A stretch of DNA of 64,000 nt from Bin80 sp965208025. GTDB lineage: Bacteria; Bacteroidota; Rhodothermia; Rhodothermales; Bin80. The first letter of the stretch is position 1, and each line of letters begins with the position of its first letter. Below are positions 55,449-64,000 of the stretch, in pieces. Location of the stretch: positions 992,001-1,056,000 of the forward strand of contig OZ242302.1 in the NCBI GenBank assembly GCA_965208025.1, in the 5' to 3' direction. The notes under the pieces were generated by a model. That model was not told the origin of the DNA. It did not search any database and saw nothing but the letters and a program-made list of their open reading frames with translations. A program made the translations under genes and the position numbers.

Positions 55449-56054
55449 ATGTCGGAAATTAGCGTGAATAAAGTACTCCTCATTGGAAGCCTTGAGAAGG
55501 ATCCTGAACTTCGTTACACATCTAACAACACTCCTATTTGTCAGTTGCGTGTAGTAACTACGGAAAAGTATACCAGCCGAGATGGACAACAGATTGACGC
55601 CAAGTCCACTCATACGGTTACGGTTTGGGGACAAAAAGGGGAGCGAATCAAGGATCAAGCGCAAGCGGGTTCGCGCGTATATGTTGAAGGAAGTATAAAA
55701 AATCGGTCGTATGAAGATACTTCTGGAAATAAAAAATGGGTTACCGAAGTGAATGCCCAAACCGTATTTTCCCTTCCAGTCGGTGAAGGTGCCCCTGTAG
55801 AATCTGGACATCAAGGAGGTTATAGTCAGTCCCAAGGAGGTAATTATGGACAACCTCAACAGAGCCAGGCCCATAATACTCCCCCACAACAACCTTCTCA
55901 TACGAATTCTCCCCAATCTCCTCCCCCTACTACACAAGGCCCTGCTACCCAGCCATCTGGACCTGCTACTCCTTCAACTGGAACCAATCAAGGACCTGCA
56001 GAAGTTCAAGCAAATTCATCTAATACTCTCCCCGAAGACGATCTTCCATTTTGA
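55449..56054 (+). CDS. ssb: Single-stranded DNA-binding protein
   Basis: A 201-residue SSB. The OB fold begins MSEISVNKVLLIGSLEKDPELRYT and includes VWGQKGERI and SRVYVEGSIKNRSYED. A long glutamine/proline-rich linker (residues about 115-190) leads to the acidic tip EDDLPF, which binds partner proteins such as RecO, RecQ and PriA. The ATG at 55449 is preferred over a GTG at 55413, which would add a non-conserved leader. Divergent from mazG with about 100 bases between. The linker is longer than in E. coli. Confidence 0.95.
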   Translation: MSEISVNKVLLIGSLEKDPELRYTSNNTPICQLRVVTTEKYTSRDGQQIDAKSTHTVTVWGQKGERIKDQAQAGSRVYVEGSIKNRSYEDTSGNKKWVTEVNAQTVFSLPVGEGAPVESGHQGGYSQSQGGNYGQPQQSQAHNTPPQQPSHTNSPQSPPPTTQGPATQPSGPATPSTGTNQGPAEVQANSSNTLPEDDLPF

Positions 56055-56325
56055 GATATCGTACCGAACTCGTTGACTATTATTCCTTGGTCATCAGGGA
56101 TAAATTTAGGCCTTTCGTCGCTCATTCTGCTGGACTTCAAATTCGGTTGAAATTTCATCTCCCTAATCAATTATTGCCCTGATATCGCTCCCCGAGATGC
56201 AATAATGTTTCTGATTAACATGTCATAGAACTTGTTGGCATTACTTCGCAACCGATAGATTTTTTCTCTATTTTAGGATATCTCCTTCGTAGATTTTATC
56301 TTTGGGATCATTCACAATCTGAGCA
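56055..56325. other. Intergenic region between ssb and NSS transporter
   Basis: About 270 bp, AT-rich, with no gene, RNA or clear hairpin recognised. Confidence 0.4.
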
Positions 56326-57732
56326 ATGGCATCAATTCAACAAAATGGATCAAATACGCGAGGTCAATGGACTGGTAGAATCGGGTTCATCCTCGCAGCT
56401 GCTGGCAGTGCAATTGGATTAGGTAATATTTGGCGCTTCCCCTATTCAGTTGGCGAAGGTGGTGGTGGACTGTTTGTGATTATCTATTTATTCTTTGTTC
56501 TTGCAATCGGGCTTCCGGTGCTTCTAGCCGAACTATCCATGGGCCGGGAAGCCCAGCGCAATCCTGTCGGAGCATTCAAGGCGTTAATTCCAGGAAGATT
56601 ATGGCCGTATGTTGGAGGTCTGGGGGTCTTGACGGGCGCAGGGATTCTTGCATTCTACTCCGTTATAGCGGGGTGGACGGTTGGATATCTGGGTAAAGCA
56701 CTCTCTGGCGCCTTGAAAGATGCCCAAGATGGGGATACAAGTGAAGCAATCTTCGAAGCATTTGTTGCAGATCCTCTTTGGACTATCATACTTAGTGGGG
56801 TTTTTCTGCTCATTACCTTATTTGTTGTTCGTAGAGGTGTTTCCAAAGGAATTGAGCGTGCTGCTACTCTCCTAATGCCTGCACTTTTGTTTTTATTGAT
56901 CGCACTCGCTATTCGAGCCATTTCTCTCCCTGGAGGTATTGATGGGCTGATCTATCTCTTCTCACCCGATTGGTCAAAACTCAGTTTTCAAGTTGTCATG
57001 GGAGCACTTGGACAGGCACTGTTCAGTCTAAGTTTGGGAATGGGTGCAATGATTACGTTTGGATCTTACGCCTCTAAACGAGAAAATCTATGGAAATCCG
57101 GTGTCTACATTGCGATTGCCGATACTGGAATCGCCTTACTAGCAGGTCTAATTATTTTCCCAGCACTCTTTTTTGCAAATGCTGATCCTCTGGCAGGGCC
57201 TGGTCTTGTCTTCGTGGTACTTCCCACAATCTTTAGCCAGATGCCACTGGGTGAAGCCTTTTCAATTGCATTTTTCTCTTTACTCGCAATTGCAGCACTC
57301 ACATCTACCGTGAGTCTTCTTGAAGTCGTTGTGGCCTACTTTGTGGATGAGAGAGGTTGGAGACGAAGTCAGGCCGCTGTTGCAATTTCGTGCTTTTGCT
57401 TTGCACTAGCGGTTCCTTCTGCTCTCGCGTTTGGGGCCGTACCTGGGCTGAGTGGTGGAGATCACTCTATCCTCCCGTTTAACCTTGATTTTCTGACGCT
57501 GAATAATAACCTCTGGGGCAATTATTCATTGAGTATTGGAGCGTTCTTGACCTGTATTGGTGTGGCTTGGGTCTGGGGTATCCCTAAGTTTCTATCCGCT
57601 TTGGAAGATGGTGATGGTCAGATCTTTCCCATGCCTGGACGCCAACTTGTTGGTTTTCTCGTCAAGATTGTTTGTCCATTAGCTGTGCTCACCGTCTTGA
57701 TCTTTATTATTGTTAGCGGGCAATACTTCTAA
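56326..57732 (+). CDS. Sodium-dependent transporter of the NSS/SNF family
   Basis: A 468-residue inner-membrane protein with about 11-12 transmembrane segments. Near the N-terminus is the family mark AAAGSAIGLGNIWRFPY, with TM1 residues for sodium binding, followed by GREAQRNPVGAFK. TM6 and TM8 blocks (SLSLGMGAMITFGSYAS; IAALTSTVSLLEV) are present. Such transporters use the sodium gradient to import amino acids or similar compounds; the substrate cannot be read here. The next gene begins before this one ends, so they may be co-transcribed. Confidence 0.92.
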   Translation: MASIQQNGSNTRGQWTGRIGFILAAAGSAIGLGNIWRFPYSVGEGGGGLFVIIYLFFVLAIGLPVLLAELSMGREAQRNPVGAFKALIPGRLWPYVGGLGVLTGAGILAFYSVIAGWTVGYLGKALSGALKDAQDGDTSEAIFEAFVADPLWTIILSGVFLLITLFVVRRGVSKGIERAATLLMPALLFLLIALAIRAISLPGGIDGLIYLFSPDWSKLSFQVVMGALGQALFSLSLGMGAMITFGSYASKRENLWKSGVYIAIADTGIALLAGLIIFPALFFANADPLAGPGLVFVVLPTIFSQMPLGEAFSIAFFSLLAIAALTSTVSLLEVVVAYFVDERGWRRSQAAVAISCFCFALAVPSALAFGAVPGLSGGDHSILPFNLDFLTLNNNLWGNYSLSIGAFLTCIGVAWVWGIPKFLSALEDGDGQIFPMPGRQLVGFLVKIVCPLAVLTVLIFIIVSGQYF

Positions 57733-59164
57733 TGGTGCGTACGATGTGCATTGGTTCGACTTTTTTTTAATCAGGCCAGTTCTCAGTTTGGACCCTCCCG
57801 AAGATCTATTCATCGCGTTGGTGAGTCTTTTTCCTCAGGCTCTAAATACGCTGGTGTCACCAATTGAAATCATCGTCTTTATTGCGCTGCTCGTTGCCAG
57901 TGCAATTGTGTCAGGTTCAGAAGTGGCTCTTTTCTCGTTGAATGCCACCGATCGTGAGCAATTAGCTACTGCGGGAGACCGTGCCAGTCTACGAGTCCTG
58001 AACTTACTGGACAAATCCCGTCAACTTCTGGTCACCATTTTGTTGCTGAATACCCTGATCAATGTTTCCGCGGCAATTCTGGCAGCTTTGGTGACGAAAA
58101 AAATCGCTGCCGCTAGCAGCCTCCCCCAAGAAATTGTTTTTGCGCTCGAGGTCGTTGCACTCACACTTACATTACTCATCGTATCTGAAATCACCCCTAA
58201 GCTCATTGCCTCCAGATACGCTTTATCTTATAGTCGCAGGGTGGCAGGTGGATTGACATTGATCTCTAAACCTCTCTACCCAATAACCTATTTACTTTCT
58301 CGAATGACCTCAGGAGTTCAGGGGATTTATGGTAAGTGGGGTAGTGGGGAACAAGGGGATGTACTCTCTTCGGACGATTTGCGTGTAATGGCCGAGATCG
58401 GCAAGGATCACGGATCACTGGAAGAAGATGAGCACCGATGGATTCAGTCATTGCTTGACTTTGGCGAAACGACCGTTCGAACAATCATGGTGAATCGTCT
58501 GGACATGTTTGCGATTCCCGTTACCGCCTCACTTTCGGAAGCTCTTGAGTTGATTCGGACATGCGGCCACTCCCGACTCCCTCTCTACAAAGATCATCTT
58601 GACAATATTCAGGGTATCGTGTATGCAAAGGATCTGATTCCTCTCATCAATCAGCCCAACTTGGAGGTCAATTGGAGCGATCTCATGCGATCACCCATTT
58701 TCGTCCCACTTGGACGTAAACTTGATGATCTACTTCAAGATTTTCAGGATCGTCGTACTCACATTGCTATTGTGGTTGACGAGTATGGTGGCACGGCTGG
58801 TCTGATCACACTAGATGATGTATTAGAGGAGATCGTTGGCGAAATTGAAGATGAGCATGACGAAGCACGGGATGCTCTGATCACTCCTCTGGGAAAACAT
58901 GACTACAGGGTGGATGCGCGAGTCAATCTGATTGATCTAAATGACGCTTTAAAGATTTCTCTTGATGCCGACAGCTATGAATTTGAAACTTTGGGAGGGC
59001 TCATCTTCCATTTAGCCGGCGATATTCCTGAACCAGGATTCACTGCTACACATGATCAACTAGGGTTTCGGGTTGAAGAGGTAGAAAATAATCGCATTCG
59101 TCTCGTTCATATTCAGATTCTTGGTGAATCTGGAGAATCCAACGGATTAGATTCCAATTCTTGA
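57710..59164 (+). CDS. CNNM/CorC-HlyC family membrane protein (GldE-like)
   Basis: A protein of about 440-484 residues. The N-terminal CNNM (DUF21) domain has four hydrophobic helices (IVFIALLVASAIVSGSEVALFS, TILLLNTLINVSAAIL, LTLTLLIVSEITPKLI). Two CBS domains follow (MVNRLDMFAIPVTASLSEAL; GHSRLPLYKDHLDNIQGIVY and RRTHIAIVVDEYGGTAGLIT), then a CorC/HlyC domain (FETLGGLIFHLAGDIPEPG). Related proteins take part in magnesium or cobalt efflux, and GldE in Bacteroidota gliding. The start is uncertain: the longest frame begins at a TTG at 57710 within the upstream gene; a GTG at 57746 or later is possible. GldE-like assignment is by layout only. Confidence 0.85.
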   Translation: MLAGNTSNGAYDVHWFDFFLIRPVLSLDPPEDLFIALVSLFPQALNTLVSPIEIIVFIALLVASAIVSGSEVALFSLNATDREQLATAGDRASLRVLNLLDKSRQLLVTILLLNTLINVSAAILAALVTKKIAAASSLPQEIVFALEVVALTLTLLIVSEITPKLIASRYALSYSRRVAGGLTLISKPLYPITYLLSRMTSGVQGIYGKWGSGEQGDVLSSDDLRVMAEIGKDHGSLEEDEHRWIQSLLDFGETTVRTIMVNRLDMFAIPVTASLSEALELIRTCGHSRLPLYKDHLDNIQGIVYAKDLIPLINQPNLEVNWSDLMRSPIFVPLGRKLDDLLQDFQDRRTHIAIVVDEYGGTAGLITLDDVLEEIVGEIEDEHDEARDALITPLGKHDYRVDARVNLIDLNDALKISLDADSYEFETLGGLIFHLAGDIPEPGFTATHDQLGFRVEEVENNRIRLVHIQILGESGESNGLDSNS

Positions 59165-59225
59165 AACCCGAACGGATTGATTGAATTCAATTACCTATGA
59201 ACCACTTGCTCCGCCTGGGGCTCGA

Positions 59226-60722
59226 ATGGATAGTATCAAAGACCATTGTGGCGTTTTTGGCATTTTTAACTCGCCTGAAGCTGCACGCTTAACCTACTTC
59301 GGTCTCCACGCCCTCCAACATCGTGGGCAGGAATCCTGTGGGATTGTCTCCGCTTCATTTGATTCGGTGCGACAACGACCAATCATGTCTGCCGTTCGGG
59401 ATTTTGGACTTGTCTTGGATGTGTTTGATGATCCCAATCTTTTCCGAATGCAACTCCAGGGGATCTCCGCGATTGGTCACACCCGCTATTCCACCAGTGG
59501 CTCTTCGGTTAATCGTGCGAATATTCAACCGTTCCATGTTCAGTACCGTGATGGCAACCTTGCTGTTGCCCATAATGGGAATCTTTCCAATGCAACAGAA
59601 CTTCGACGTTCATTTAGTGAGCAAGGAACGCTATTTCAGTCTACTTCGGACACAGAATTGATTCTGCATCTAATTTCTCAGAGTCGTTGTAGCAATCAAA
59701 TTGATCAAATCCTGGATGCACTTACTCAAGTTGAAGGAGGCTATGCACTTGCTCTGCTTACAGACACCAGCCTGATTGCCGTTCGGGATCCCAATGGTTT
59801 CCGGCCGCTTTCATTAGGGCAACTAGCAAACCATGGTGACGGTGGTGGAACTGCTTACTGTGTTGCCAGTGAGACATGTGCCTTTGATATGATCGGAGCA
59901 AAGTATATCCGTGATGTTGAGCCTGGCGAAGTCATTATCATTGACCAGGCGGCTTGCAAAACTGGAACCCTTCGTAGTGAACAATTAGAGGGGCATCATG
60001 GAGTAAGCCAATGTATTTTTGAGTATGTCTATTTCTCGAGACCCGACTCACGAATCTATGGCGAAATGGCCGACAAAGTCCGCCGAAAATTTGGAAAACA
60101 ATTGGCCCATGATGCTCCTGTACCCCGCGTTCCCAGTGAGGAGAAAGTTCCTCTTGTGATTTCGGTTCCGGACTCATCCAATACTGCCACTCTTGGTTAC
60201 GTGAGTGAATGTCAAAAACTTGGATATCGGTGCAAATATGATATCGGATTGATTCGAAATCATTATGTTGGTCGAACATTTATTGCTCCCGGGCAGGATA
60301 GCCGCGAATTACGAGTCCGCTGCAAATTCAATACGGTAGACGGATTGCTGAAAGACCGTGTAGTTGTCGTTGTAGACGATTCAATCGTCCGTGGCACCAC
60401 CGCGAAGCTGTTGGTGAAAATGATTCGAGAGGCGGGAGCAAAGGAAGTCCATTTTCGCGTAGCATCGCCGACCGTCCTGAGCCCCTGCTTTTACGGGATG
60501 GACTTTCCGAGCAAAAAGGAATTGCTTTCCAGCAGGTTCAAGGATGTATCTGCAATCGGTGAGTGGCTCGGTGTAGACTCGCTTGCCTATCTAAGTATTG
60601 AAAGCATGAAGAACGCCGTGTCTGCTGCCCATGACAGCCCGTATGGATATTGTGATGCCTGCTTCACAGGAAAGTACCCTGTTCCTGTTGGCAACTGTGT
60701 GAGTAAGGAAGCCTACGATTAG
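59226..60722 (+). CDS. purF: Amidophosphoribosyltransferase
   Basis: First enzyme of purine synthesis; transfers glutamine-derived ammonia to PRPP. The protein starts MDSIKDHCGVFGIF, a short propeptide before the catalytic cysteine (Cys8) as in the B. subtilis-type PurF. Glutaminase blocks FGLHALQHRGQES and GHTRYSTSGSS and the PRPP loop VVVVDDSIVRGTTAK are complete. Cysteines in SPCFYGMDFPS and YCDACFTGKYP suit the [4Fe-4S] cluster of this type. The start was set to the ATG at 59226; a TTG at 59181 is open in frame. The last four bases overlap the convergent NTF2-like gene. Confidence 0.95.
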   Translation: MDSIKDHCGVFGIFNSPEAARLTYFGLHALQHRGQESCGIVSASFDSVRQRPIMSAVRDFGLVLDVFDDPNLFRMQLQGISAIGHTRYSTSGSSVNRANIQPFHVQYRDGNLAVAHNGNLSNATELRRSFSEQGTLFQSTSDTELILHLISQSRCSNQIDQILDALTQVEGGYALALLTDTSLIAVRDPNGFRPLSLGQLANHGDGGGTAYCVASETCAFDMIGAKYIRDVEPGEVIIIDQAACKTGTLRSEQLEGHHGVSQCIFEYVYFSRPDSRIYGEMADKVRRKFGKQLAHDAPVPRVPSEEKVPLVISVPDSSNTATLGYVSECQKLGYRCKYDIGLIRNHYVGRTFIAPGQDSRELRVRCKFNTVDGLLKDRVVVVVDDSIVRGTTAKLLVKMIREAGAKEVHFRVASPTVLSPCFYGMDFPSKKELLSSRFKDVSAIGEWLGVDSLAYLSIESMKNAVSAAHDSPYGYCDACFTGKYPVPVGNCVSKEAYD

Positions 60723-61192
60723 GTATCATCGGCTGGTGGTTCACAGGTAGGCGGTCGATTTGTATCGGCAATATAGATGATTTTCCAGCCGTCAGCCGTC
60801 TTGAAAAGTTGCATAGAGTTAACCCCGCAGTGACTCAGTTCTTCCCCAAGAAAGAAAGCAAATTCCATCCATGCCGATGCCAAGTTGCCATCTACAAAAA
60901 TATGAACATCCCAAATTCTCTCGTCCCAGACTTCTTCATGTGGTGAACCAACCGCTTGAACAAATCCATCGGTTGTACGAATATCTAACCCCATAGGGCC
61001 GACACGCGCCATTAATGCTTCTTCATGCAGAACATCACTCACGATGGTACTATCACCAGAACGCATTCCATCAAATAAGCGGTCAATTACAACACGAACA
61101 TCGGCTACCTCAGACTGCGCCATTGCAGTTGAAGAGGTAAATGAAGCAATGGCGATCAAGGCGACTCCAAGAACGGAATTGAAATTTTTCAT
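60719..61192 (-). CDS. Secreted NTF2/SnoaL-like protein
   Basis: A 157-residue protein with a signal peptide (MKNFNSVLGVALIAIASF...TAMAQ) and a compact alpha+beta domain of the NTF2/SnoaL type: VRVVIDRLFDGMRSGDS, HEEALMARVG, ASAWMEFAFFLG, MQLFKTADGWKIIYIADT. Related proteins are small enzymes or ligand-binding domains of varied function. It was placed at the ATG at 61192 because the signal peptide begins there. It overlaps the 3' end of purF by four bases and stands alone. Confidence 0.85.
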   Translation of the reverse strand: MKNFNSVLGVALIAIASFTSSTAMAQSEVADVRVVIDRLFDGMRSGDSTIVSDVLHEEALMARVGPMGLDIRTTDGFVQAVGSPHEEVWDERIWDVHIFVDGNLASAWMEFAFFLGEELSHCGVNSMQLFKTADGWKIIYIADTNRPPTCEPPADDT

Positions 61193-61384
61193 TGATTCTT
61201 TAACGTTATTCCACCAAAACTCTGAATTCATCAGTCCGTTCCAAGCATTCAGACTATAGATATTGCCTCGTCATGCTTTTTGGAAATACGTGGGTAGTTA
61301 TTGTTCATAATGAGAAAAAATGTTGTATGGCAATCGCTCATCTGCCTCTCTGATTATTGAGTCCTTATGAATCGCTGATTGATT

Positions 61385-62488
61385 ATGCTCAGTCAAGTTG
61401 AACACCTTAGATACTCAAGACAAATATCCTTATCTGAAATTGGAGTTTCGGGGCAAGAGAAACTTAAGGCTTCCTCCGTTGCTATCGTTGGAGCTGGCGG
61501 GCTCGGATCTCCTCTTGCCTTCTATCTCGCCGCGGCGGGAGTTGGACACCTGGGGATCATTGATTTTGATACTGTCAGCGTAAGTAACCTTCATCGACAA
61601 ATCCTGCACTCAGACCAATTCATTGGTGAATCCAAAGTTGAATCCTCCCTCTATACCTTGACTCAACGAAATCCTCATGTGCAAATTACAAGTCACAACG
61701 TTCGTCTGGGGAAAGCTAACGCAATTGATATTCTTAGAGATTATGATCTCATTGCCGACTGTTCGGATAACTTTGCCACACGGTATCTTGTTAACGATGC
61801 CTCGGTCCTGTTAGGCATTCCGAATATTTTTGGGAGTGTGTACCAATTTCAGGGACAGGTATCAATTTTTGGGTGCAAAGATGGGCCGTGTTACCGGTGC
61901 CTTCATCCTACTCCTCCGAAAAGTGGCTTAATTCCTGGTTGCGCAGAGAGTGGAGTACTTGGGATATTGCCTGGAGTGATTGGCTGTTTACAAGCGAATG
62001 AGGTGGCAAAGTTAATTCTCGGCATTGGGCAACCACTGATTGGTCGGATGGCCATGATTGATGCCTTAACCTCCGAATGGCATACCTTCAGGATTCAACA
62101 CGATGCAACATGCCTAATCTGCGGGGATTCCCCCTCGATTCACAGCCTGAACGAAACAGCAACATCATGTACCTCAGAACCAAGTATCCGTCCTGAGGAA
62201 CTGCATCAATTCAAATCTGAGGGGGTTCCATTTTACCTTCTGGATGTTCGTGAAGAAGAAGAAGCCGCTACTCTAAGCATGGGAGCGAACCAGCGATTAT
62301 CGGTAGATCAATTATCTGACAGGTTCATGGAGATCAATGCAGGGCTAAGCGATCGCATTGTGGTTCACTGTCAAACTGGCTCCCGCTCTATACGTGCAGT
62401 CCAAATCTTACGGCAGGTAGGGTATCAACAGGTTTTCAACCTCGAGGGGGGGATTATCGCATGGGTGGAAAAGTTTAGTGAAGAGTAA
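61385..62488 (+). CDS. MoeB/ThiF-type adenylyltransferase with C-terminal rhodanese domain
   Basis: A 367-residue E1-like enzyme. The N-terminal part is ThiF/MoeB/HesA: ATP-binding GAGGLGSPLAFYLAAAGVG, VSNLHRQILH, and a four-cysteine zinc site (CYRC and CLIC). The C-terminal 100 residues are a rhodanese-like domain with the active-site Cys in VHCQTGSRSIRA. Such fusions (MoeZ/R, MOCS3-like) adenylate and thiocarboxylate small ubiquitin-like carriers (MoaD, ThiS, CysO) in molybdopterin, thiamine or cysteine synthesis. No carrier gene is adjacent. The start is the ATG at 61385; a TTG six bases upstream is also open. Confidence 0.92.
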   Translation: MLSQVEHLRYSRQISLSEIGVSGQEKLKASSVAIVGAGGLGSPLAFYLAAAGVGHLGIIDFDTVSVSNLHRQILHSDQFIGESKVESSLYTLTQRNPHVQITSHNVRLGKANAIDILRDYDLIADCSDNFATRYLVNDASVLLGIPNIFGSVYQFQGQVSIFGCKDGPCYRCLHPTPPKSGLIPGCAESGVLGILPGVIGCLQANEVAKLILGIGQPLIGRMAMIDALTSEWHTFRIQHDATCLICGDSPSIHSLNETATSCTSEPSIRPEELHQFKSEGVPFYLLDVREEEEAATLSMGANQRLSVDQLSDRFMEINAGLSDRIVVHCQTGSRSIRAVQILRQVGYQQVFNLEGGIIAWVEKFSEE

Positions 62489-62584
62489 CGCAATCAACGG
62501 GGAGACCATTGAACATATTGAGTTGAACCACCCACCAATCAATATACCTGCGTCAGGTTCACCCGCTTCAAGTGCATTGAACCA

Positions 62585-62672
62585 AGAGATATATCCTCCA
62601 TAGTTAAACTTTGGATACTGGAACCGTAAAAAGTTTTGTCGGCGACCGTAATTTGTATTGTCGTTGAACACC
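62585..62672 (+). repeat. Solo right-end copy of the IS21-like element
   Basis: From TTAAACTTTGGAT to GTTGAACA this matches 37553-37620 of the intact IS21-like element at most positions, including CCGTAAAAAGTTTTGTCG and CCGTAATTTGTATTGTCGTTG and the terminal ACA. No istA, istB or left end is nearby, so this is a solo end. Confidence 0.75.
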
Positions 62673-62821
62673 TGTTCTGGTTGGTTTTGTTGAAAATCGG
62701 AATAATGCAAACTATTTCTTTTGAATCAGAAACGATCCGACCACTAACATGTCCATATCTGTTTCCTTGAAGCAGTTCACTGCATCCTGTGGGGTACATA
62801 CAATCGGTTCTCCCCGCACAT

Positions 62822-63652
62822 CCTGACTTCGACGGTTTGCAATTCTCTTAAAACAAAGAAAGTCTTATTTTTCAAGGGGTACAGGTCTGTTGAAAAGAGT
62901 GTTCAGACAACTTTGAACACTACAAACACCGTCGGTTTTGCCGCTTTTTGCGGTCTGAATCCCGGACGTTAAGCAATCACTTGGGAGGCGGGTTACGGGT
63001 CTTTCTCCAAGGGTACGGTCTGGCGCTGAATCGTCAACCCCATCGCTCTGGAAAGCCGAACTTTTGTACGGTTAGCCGCCGACGGGATCGCAAAATGCCG
63101 TTTAGAAAACAACTGATCTAACCCCATCCGCATATACAAATCCCTAAACACCTCATGAAAGCCCACACAGATCCGCTTGACCTCCACCAGCTTGCGGATG
63201 TCTTCCAGCGGGATGGGCTGGTCGGACCGTTTCCTATGTCGGGCCTCCAATGCGGCATGAGCACTATGCTCCGACGGAAACAAGGAAGTCTGGACATCTT
63301 CTTCAATCCGCAATCGTTCCTGTTCAGCAATGTGCAGGGGGGCATCCAATGCCGGGTCCTCGGGGACCGTGCCCATATAGCGCACGATCCTCTGCCGCAC
63401 TTTGCCATCTTTTTTGCGGTCATTGCGCACAATCTAGACGGCAATGTTTTGGGTAGTCTTTCGTTTAAGTTTGCGGACGAACATGATACAGGTAAGATAC
63501 GGCACACGGTTCAAATATCCAAATCCCAAAACAGACTGAACACTACATATTGAGAACTCGGAAATCGGGGCTAAAATGGCCCTAACTACCCCAAAATCAC
63601 TCGAAAATGACTATTTTGCCCCCCAAGTCAACCCGTACCTATTGAAGTCATA
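62822..63652 (-). mobile_element. Internally deleted IS1634-like element
   Basis: About 831 bp with both ends of the intact element at 32870-34855: CCTGACTTCGAC at 62822 and a degraded version (GAAGTCA) near 63644-63652. The interior matches the two ends of the intact element with roughly 1.2 kb missing. No long direct repeat flanks it now. As it keeps ends, it might be moved by the intact copy's enzyme. Confidence 0.82.
62993..63484 (-). pseudogene. IS1634-family transposase with internal deletion and nonsense codon
   Basis: Begins at an ATG at 63484 (MFVRKLKRKTTQNIAV) and is then stopped by TAG where the intact copy has glutamine (NIAV-Q-IVRN). From RNDRKKDGKVRQRIVRYMGT it continues to LDQLFSKRH and jumps directly to FAIPSAANRTKVRL and the normal C-terminus. 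The middle with all catalytic residues is lost. The junction joins CGGCAT of the first part with CATTTTGCGATC of the last part, a short-homology deletion. Confidence 0.88.
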
Positions 63653-64000
63653 TCATCAGAAATGGCACAACATCTGAGAAGATGACGCAGTACAAAAATA
63701 GTGATTATACAACTAACAATCACAATAATAGTGACAATATAGAAAAATAGAAGGCAAAAGTGCTATAATATGGCACAATTGGTGCCTAAAAGTGTCACAG
63801 TCTAATTCGGGTGGAAATTCAGGCTAGGTAGCACTCCCACTACAGTTTACACTGCTAAGAAGAAGTATATTTTATATTGATTGGGCAAAAGACTCACCGA
63901 ATCTTAGTTGACCCTGGCAGCGCTCTTACGATTGATTTTGCAATTTACTGTGCGGATAAAGGGGTTGAGCGCTGTCCCCTGAAGGTAGGCGATGTTCTTC
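63653..64000 (+). other. AT-rich tail; short open frame (63859 to edge) with aspartyl-protease-like motif
   Basis: The first 200 bp carry no gene. From 63859 a frame is open to the window end (47 codons): EEVYFILIGQKTHRILVDPG followed by SALTIDFAIYCADKG. The motif I-L-V-D-x-G-S-A-L resembles the catalytic loop of retropepsin-type aspartic proteases (D-T/S-G). The frame has no ATG, and only 47 residues are visible, so it is a weak pointer to a protease-like protein or a chance match. Confidence 0.25.

Noticed and set aside
55389..55937. Reverse-strand frame of 182 codons opposite ssb
   Set aside because: Shadow of ssb; arginine-rich with no family resemblance.
62489..62820. Intact second IS21-like element near the MoeB-like gene
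   Set aside because: Only the right end is present; no istA or istB frame and no left end.
1..64000. tRNA, rRNA or riboswitch genes
   Set aside because: I looked for T-loop GTTCGA-type words with flanking stems and for known riboswitch cores in intergenic regions and saw none; a covariance-model search would be decisive.

Overview
The window looks like one contig of a Bacteroidota-type chromosome, most likely from the Rhodothermota/Balneolota side of that group. The basis is a SusC/RagA-type receptor and two other TonB receptors with carboxypeptidase-regulatory N-termini, a PorV/PorQ-like outer-membrane protein beside a large secreted protein with a type IX-like C-terminal domain, and a glutaminyl-tRNA synthetase with a YqeY-type C-terminal extension. 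This assignment is inferred from protein families only. No rRNA, tRNA or CRISPR array was seen.

Layout. 1-6.2 kb: 5' part of a SusC-like receptor gene (runs off the left edge), glnS, a small ACT-domain gene and gltX. 6.2-11.7 kb: decayed DNA with gene fragments, a coiled-coil protein gene between two 265-bp direct repeats, a dead DDE transposase and a dead AAA ATPase gene. 11.7-19.8 kb: three-gene outer-membrane operon (TonB receptor, large secreted protein, PorV-like protein). 20.3-23.6 kb: housekeeping operon tatA-gatA-sucD-engB. 23.7-39.4 kb: a 15.7-kb insertion-sequence island surrounding one 5.4-kb gene for a leucine-rich-repeat / Calx-beta / autotransporter-barrel surface protein. The island holds an IS5-like element interrupted by an IS630 element, an intact IS1634-like element with an 83-bp target duplication, an intact IS21-like element and a second, intact IS5-like copy. 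39.4-42 kb: nadA, lolD and an outer-membrane barrel gene whose N-terminus is unclear. 42.2-46.3 kb: coupled lipoprotein genes for a PhoD-like phosphodiesterase and a sulfatase. 46.7-48.5 kb: an AAA+ ATPase. 48.5-52.5 kb: transposase fragments around another TonB receptor. 52.5-55.4 kb: a tandem SLOG/DprA-like protein and mazG. 55.4-62.5 kb: ssb, an NSS transporter, a CNNM/CorC-type protein, purF, an NTF2-like protein and a MoeB/ThiF-rhodanese protein. 62.5-64 kb: an IS21 end fragment, an internally deleted IS1634 copy and an AT-rich tail with a short open frame containing an aspartyl-protease-like motif.

The core genes (tRNA charging, succinate-CoA ligase, ribosome assembly, NAD and purine synthesis, envelope transport) appear intact. 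The accessory sequence is dominated by at least eight insertion-sequence copies or remnants from five or more families, many with nonsense or frameshift changes. The most unusual observations are the 1.8-kDa-scale-free giant surface protein (about 1780 residues) in the IS island, the duplicated SLOG/DprA fusion downstream of mazG, the 83-bp IS1634 target duplication and an apparent ATT start codon for gltX. I did not find a multigene system that I can call new with confidence; the tandem SLOG protein is the best single candidate.
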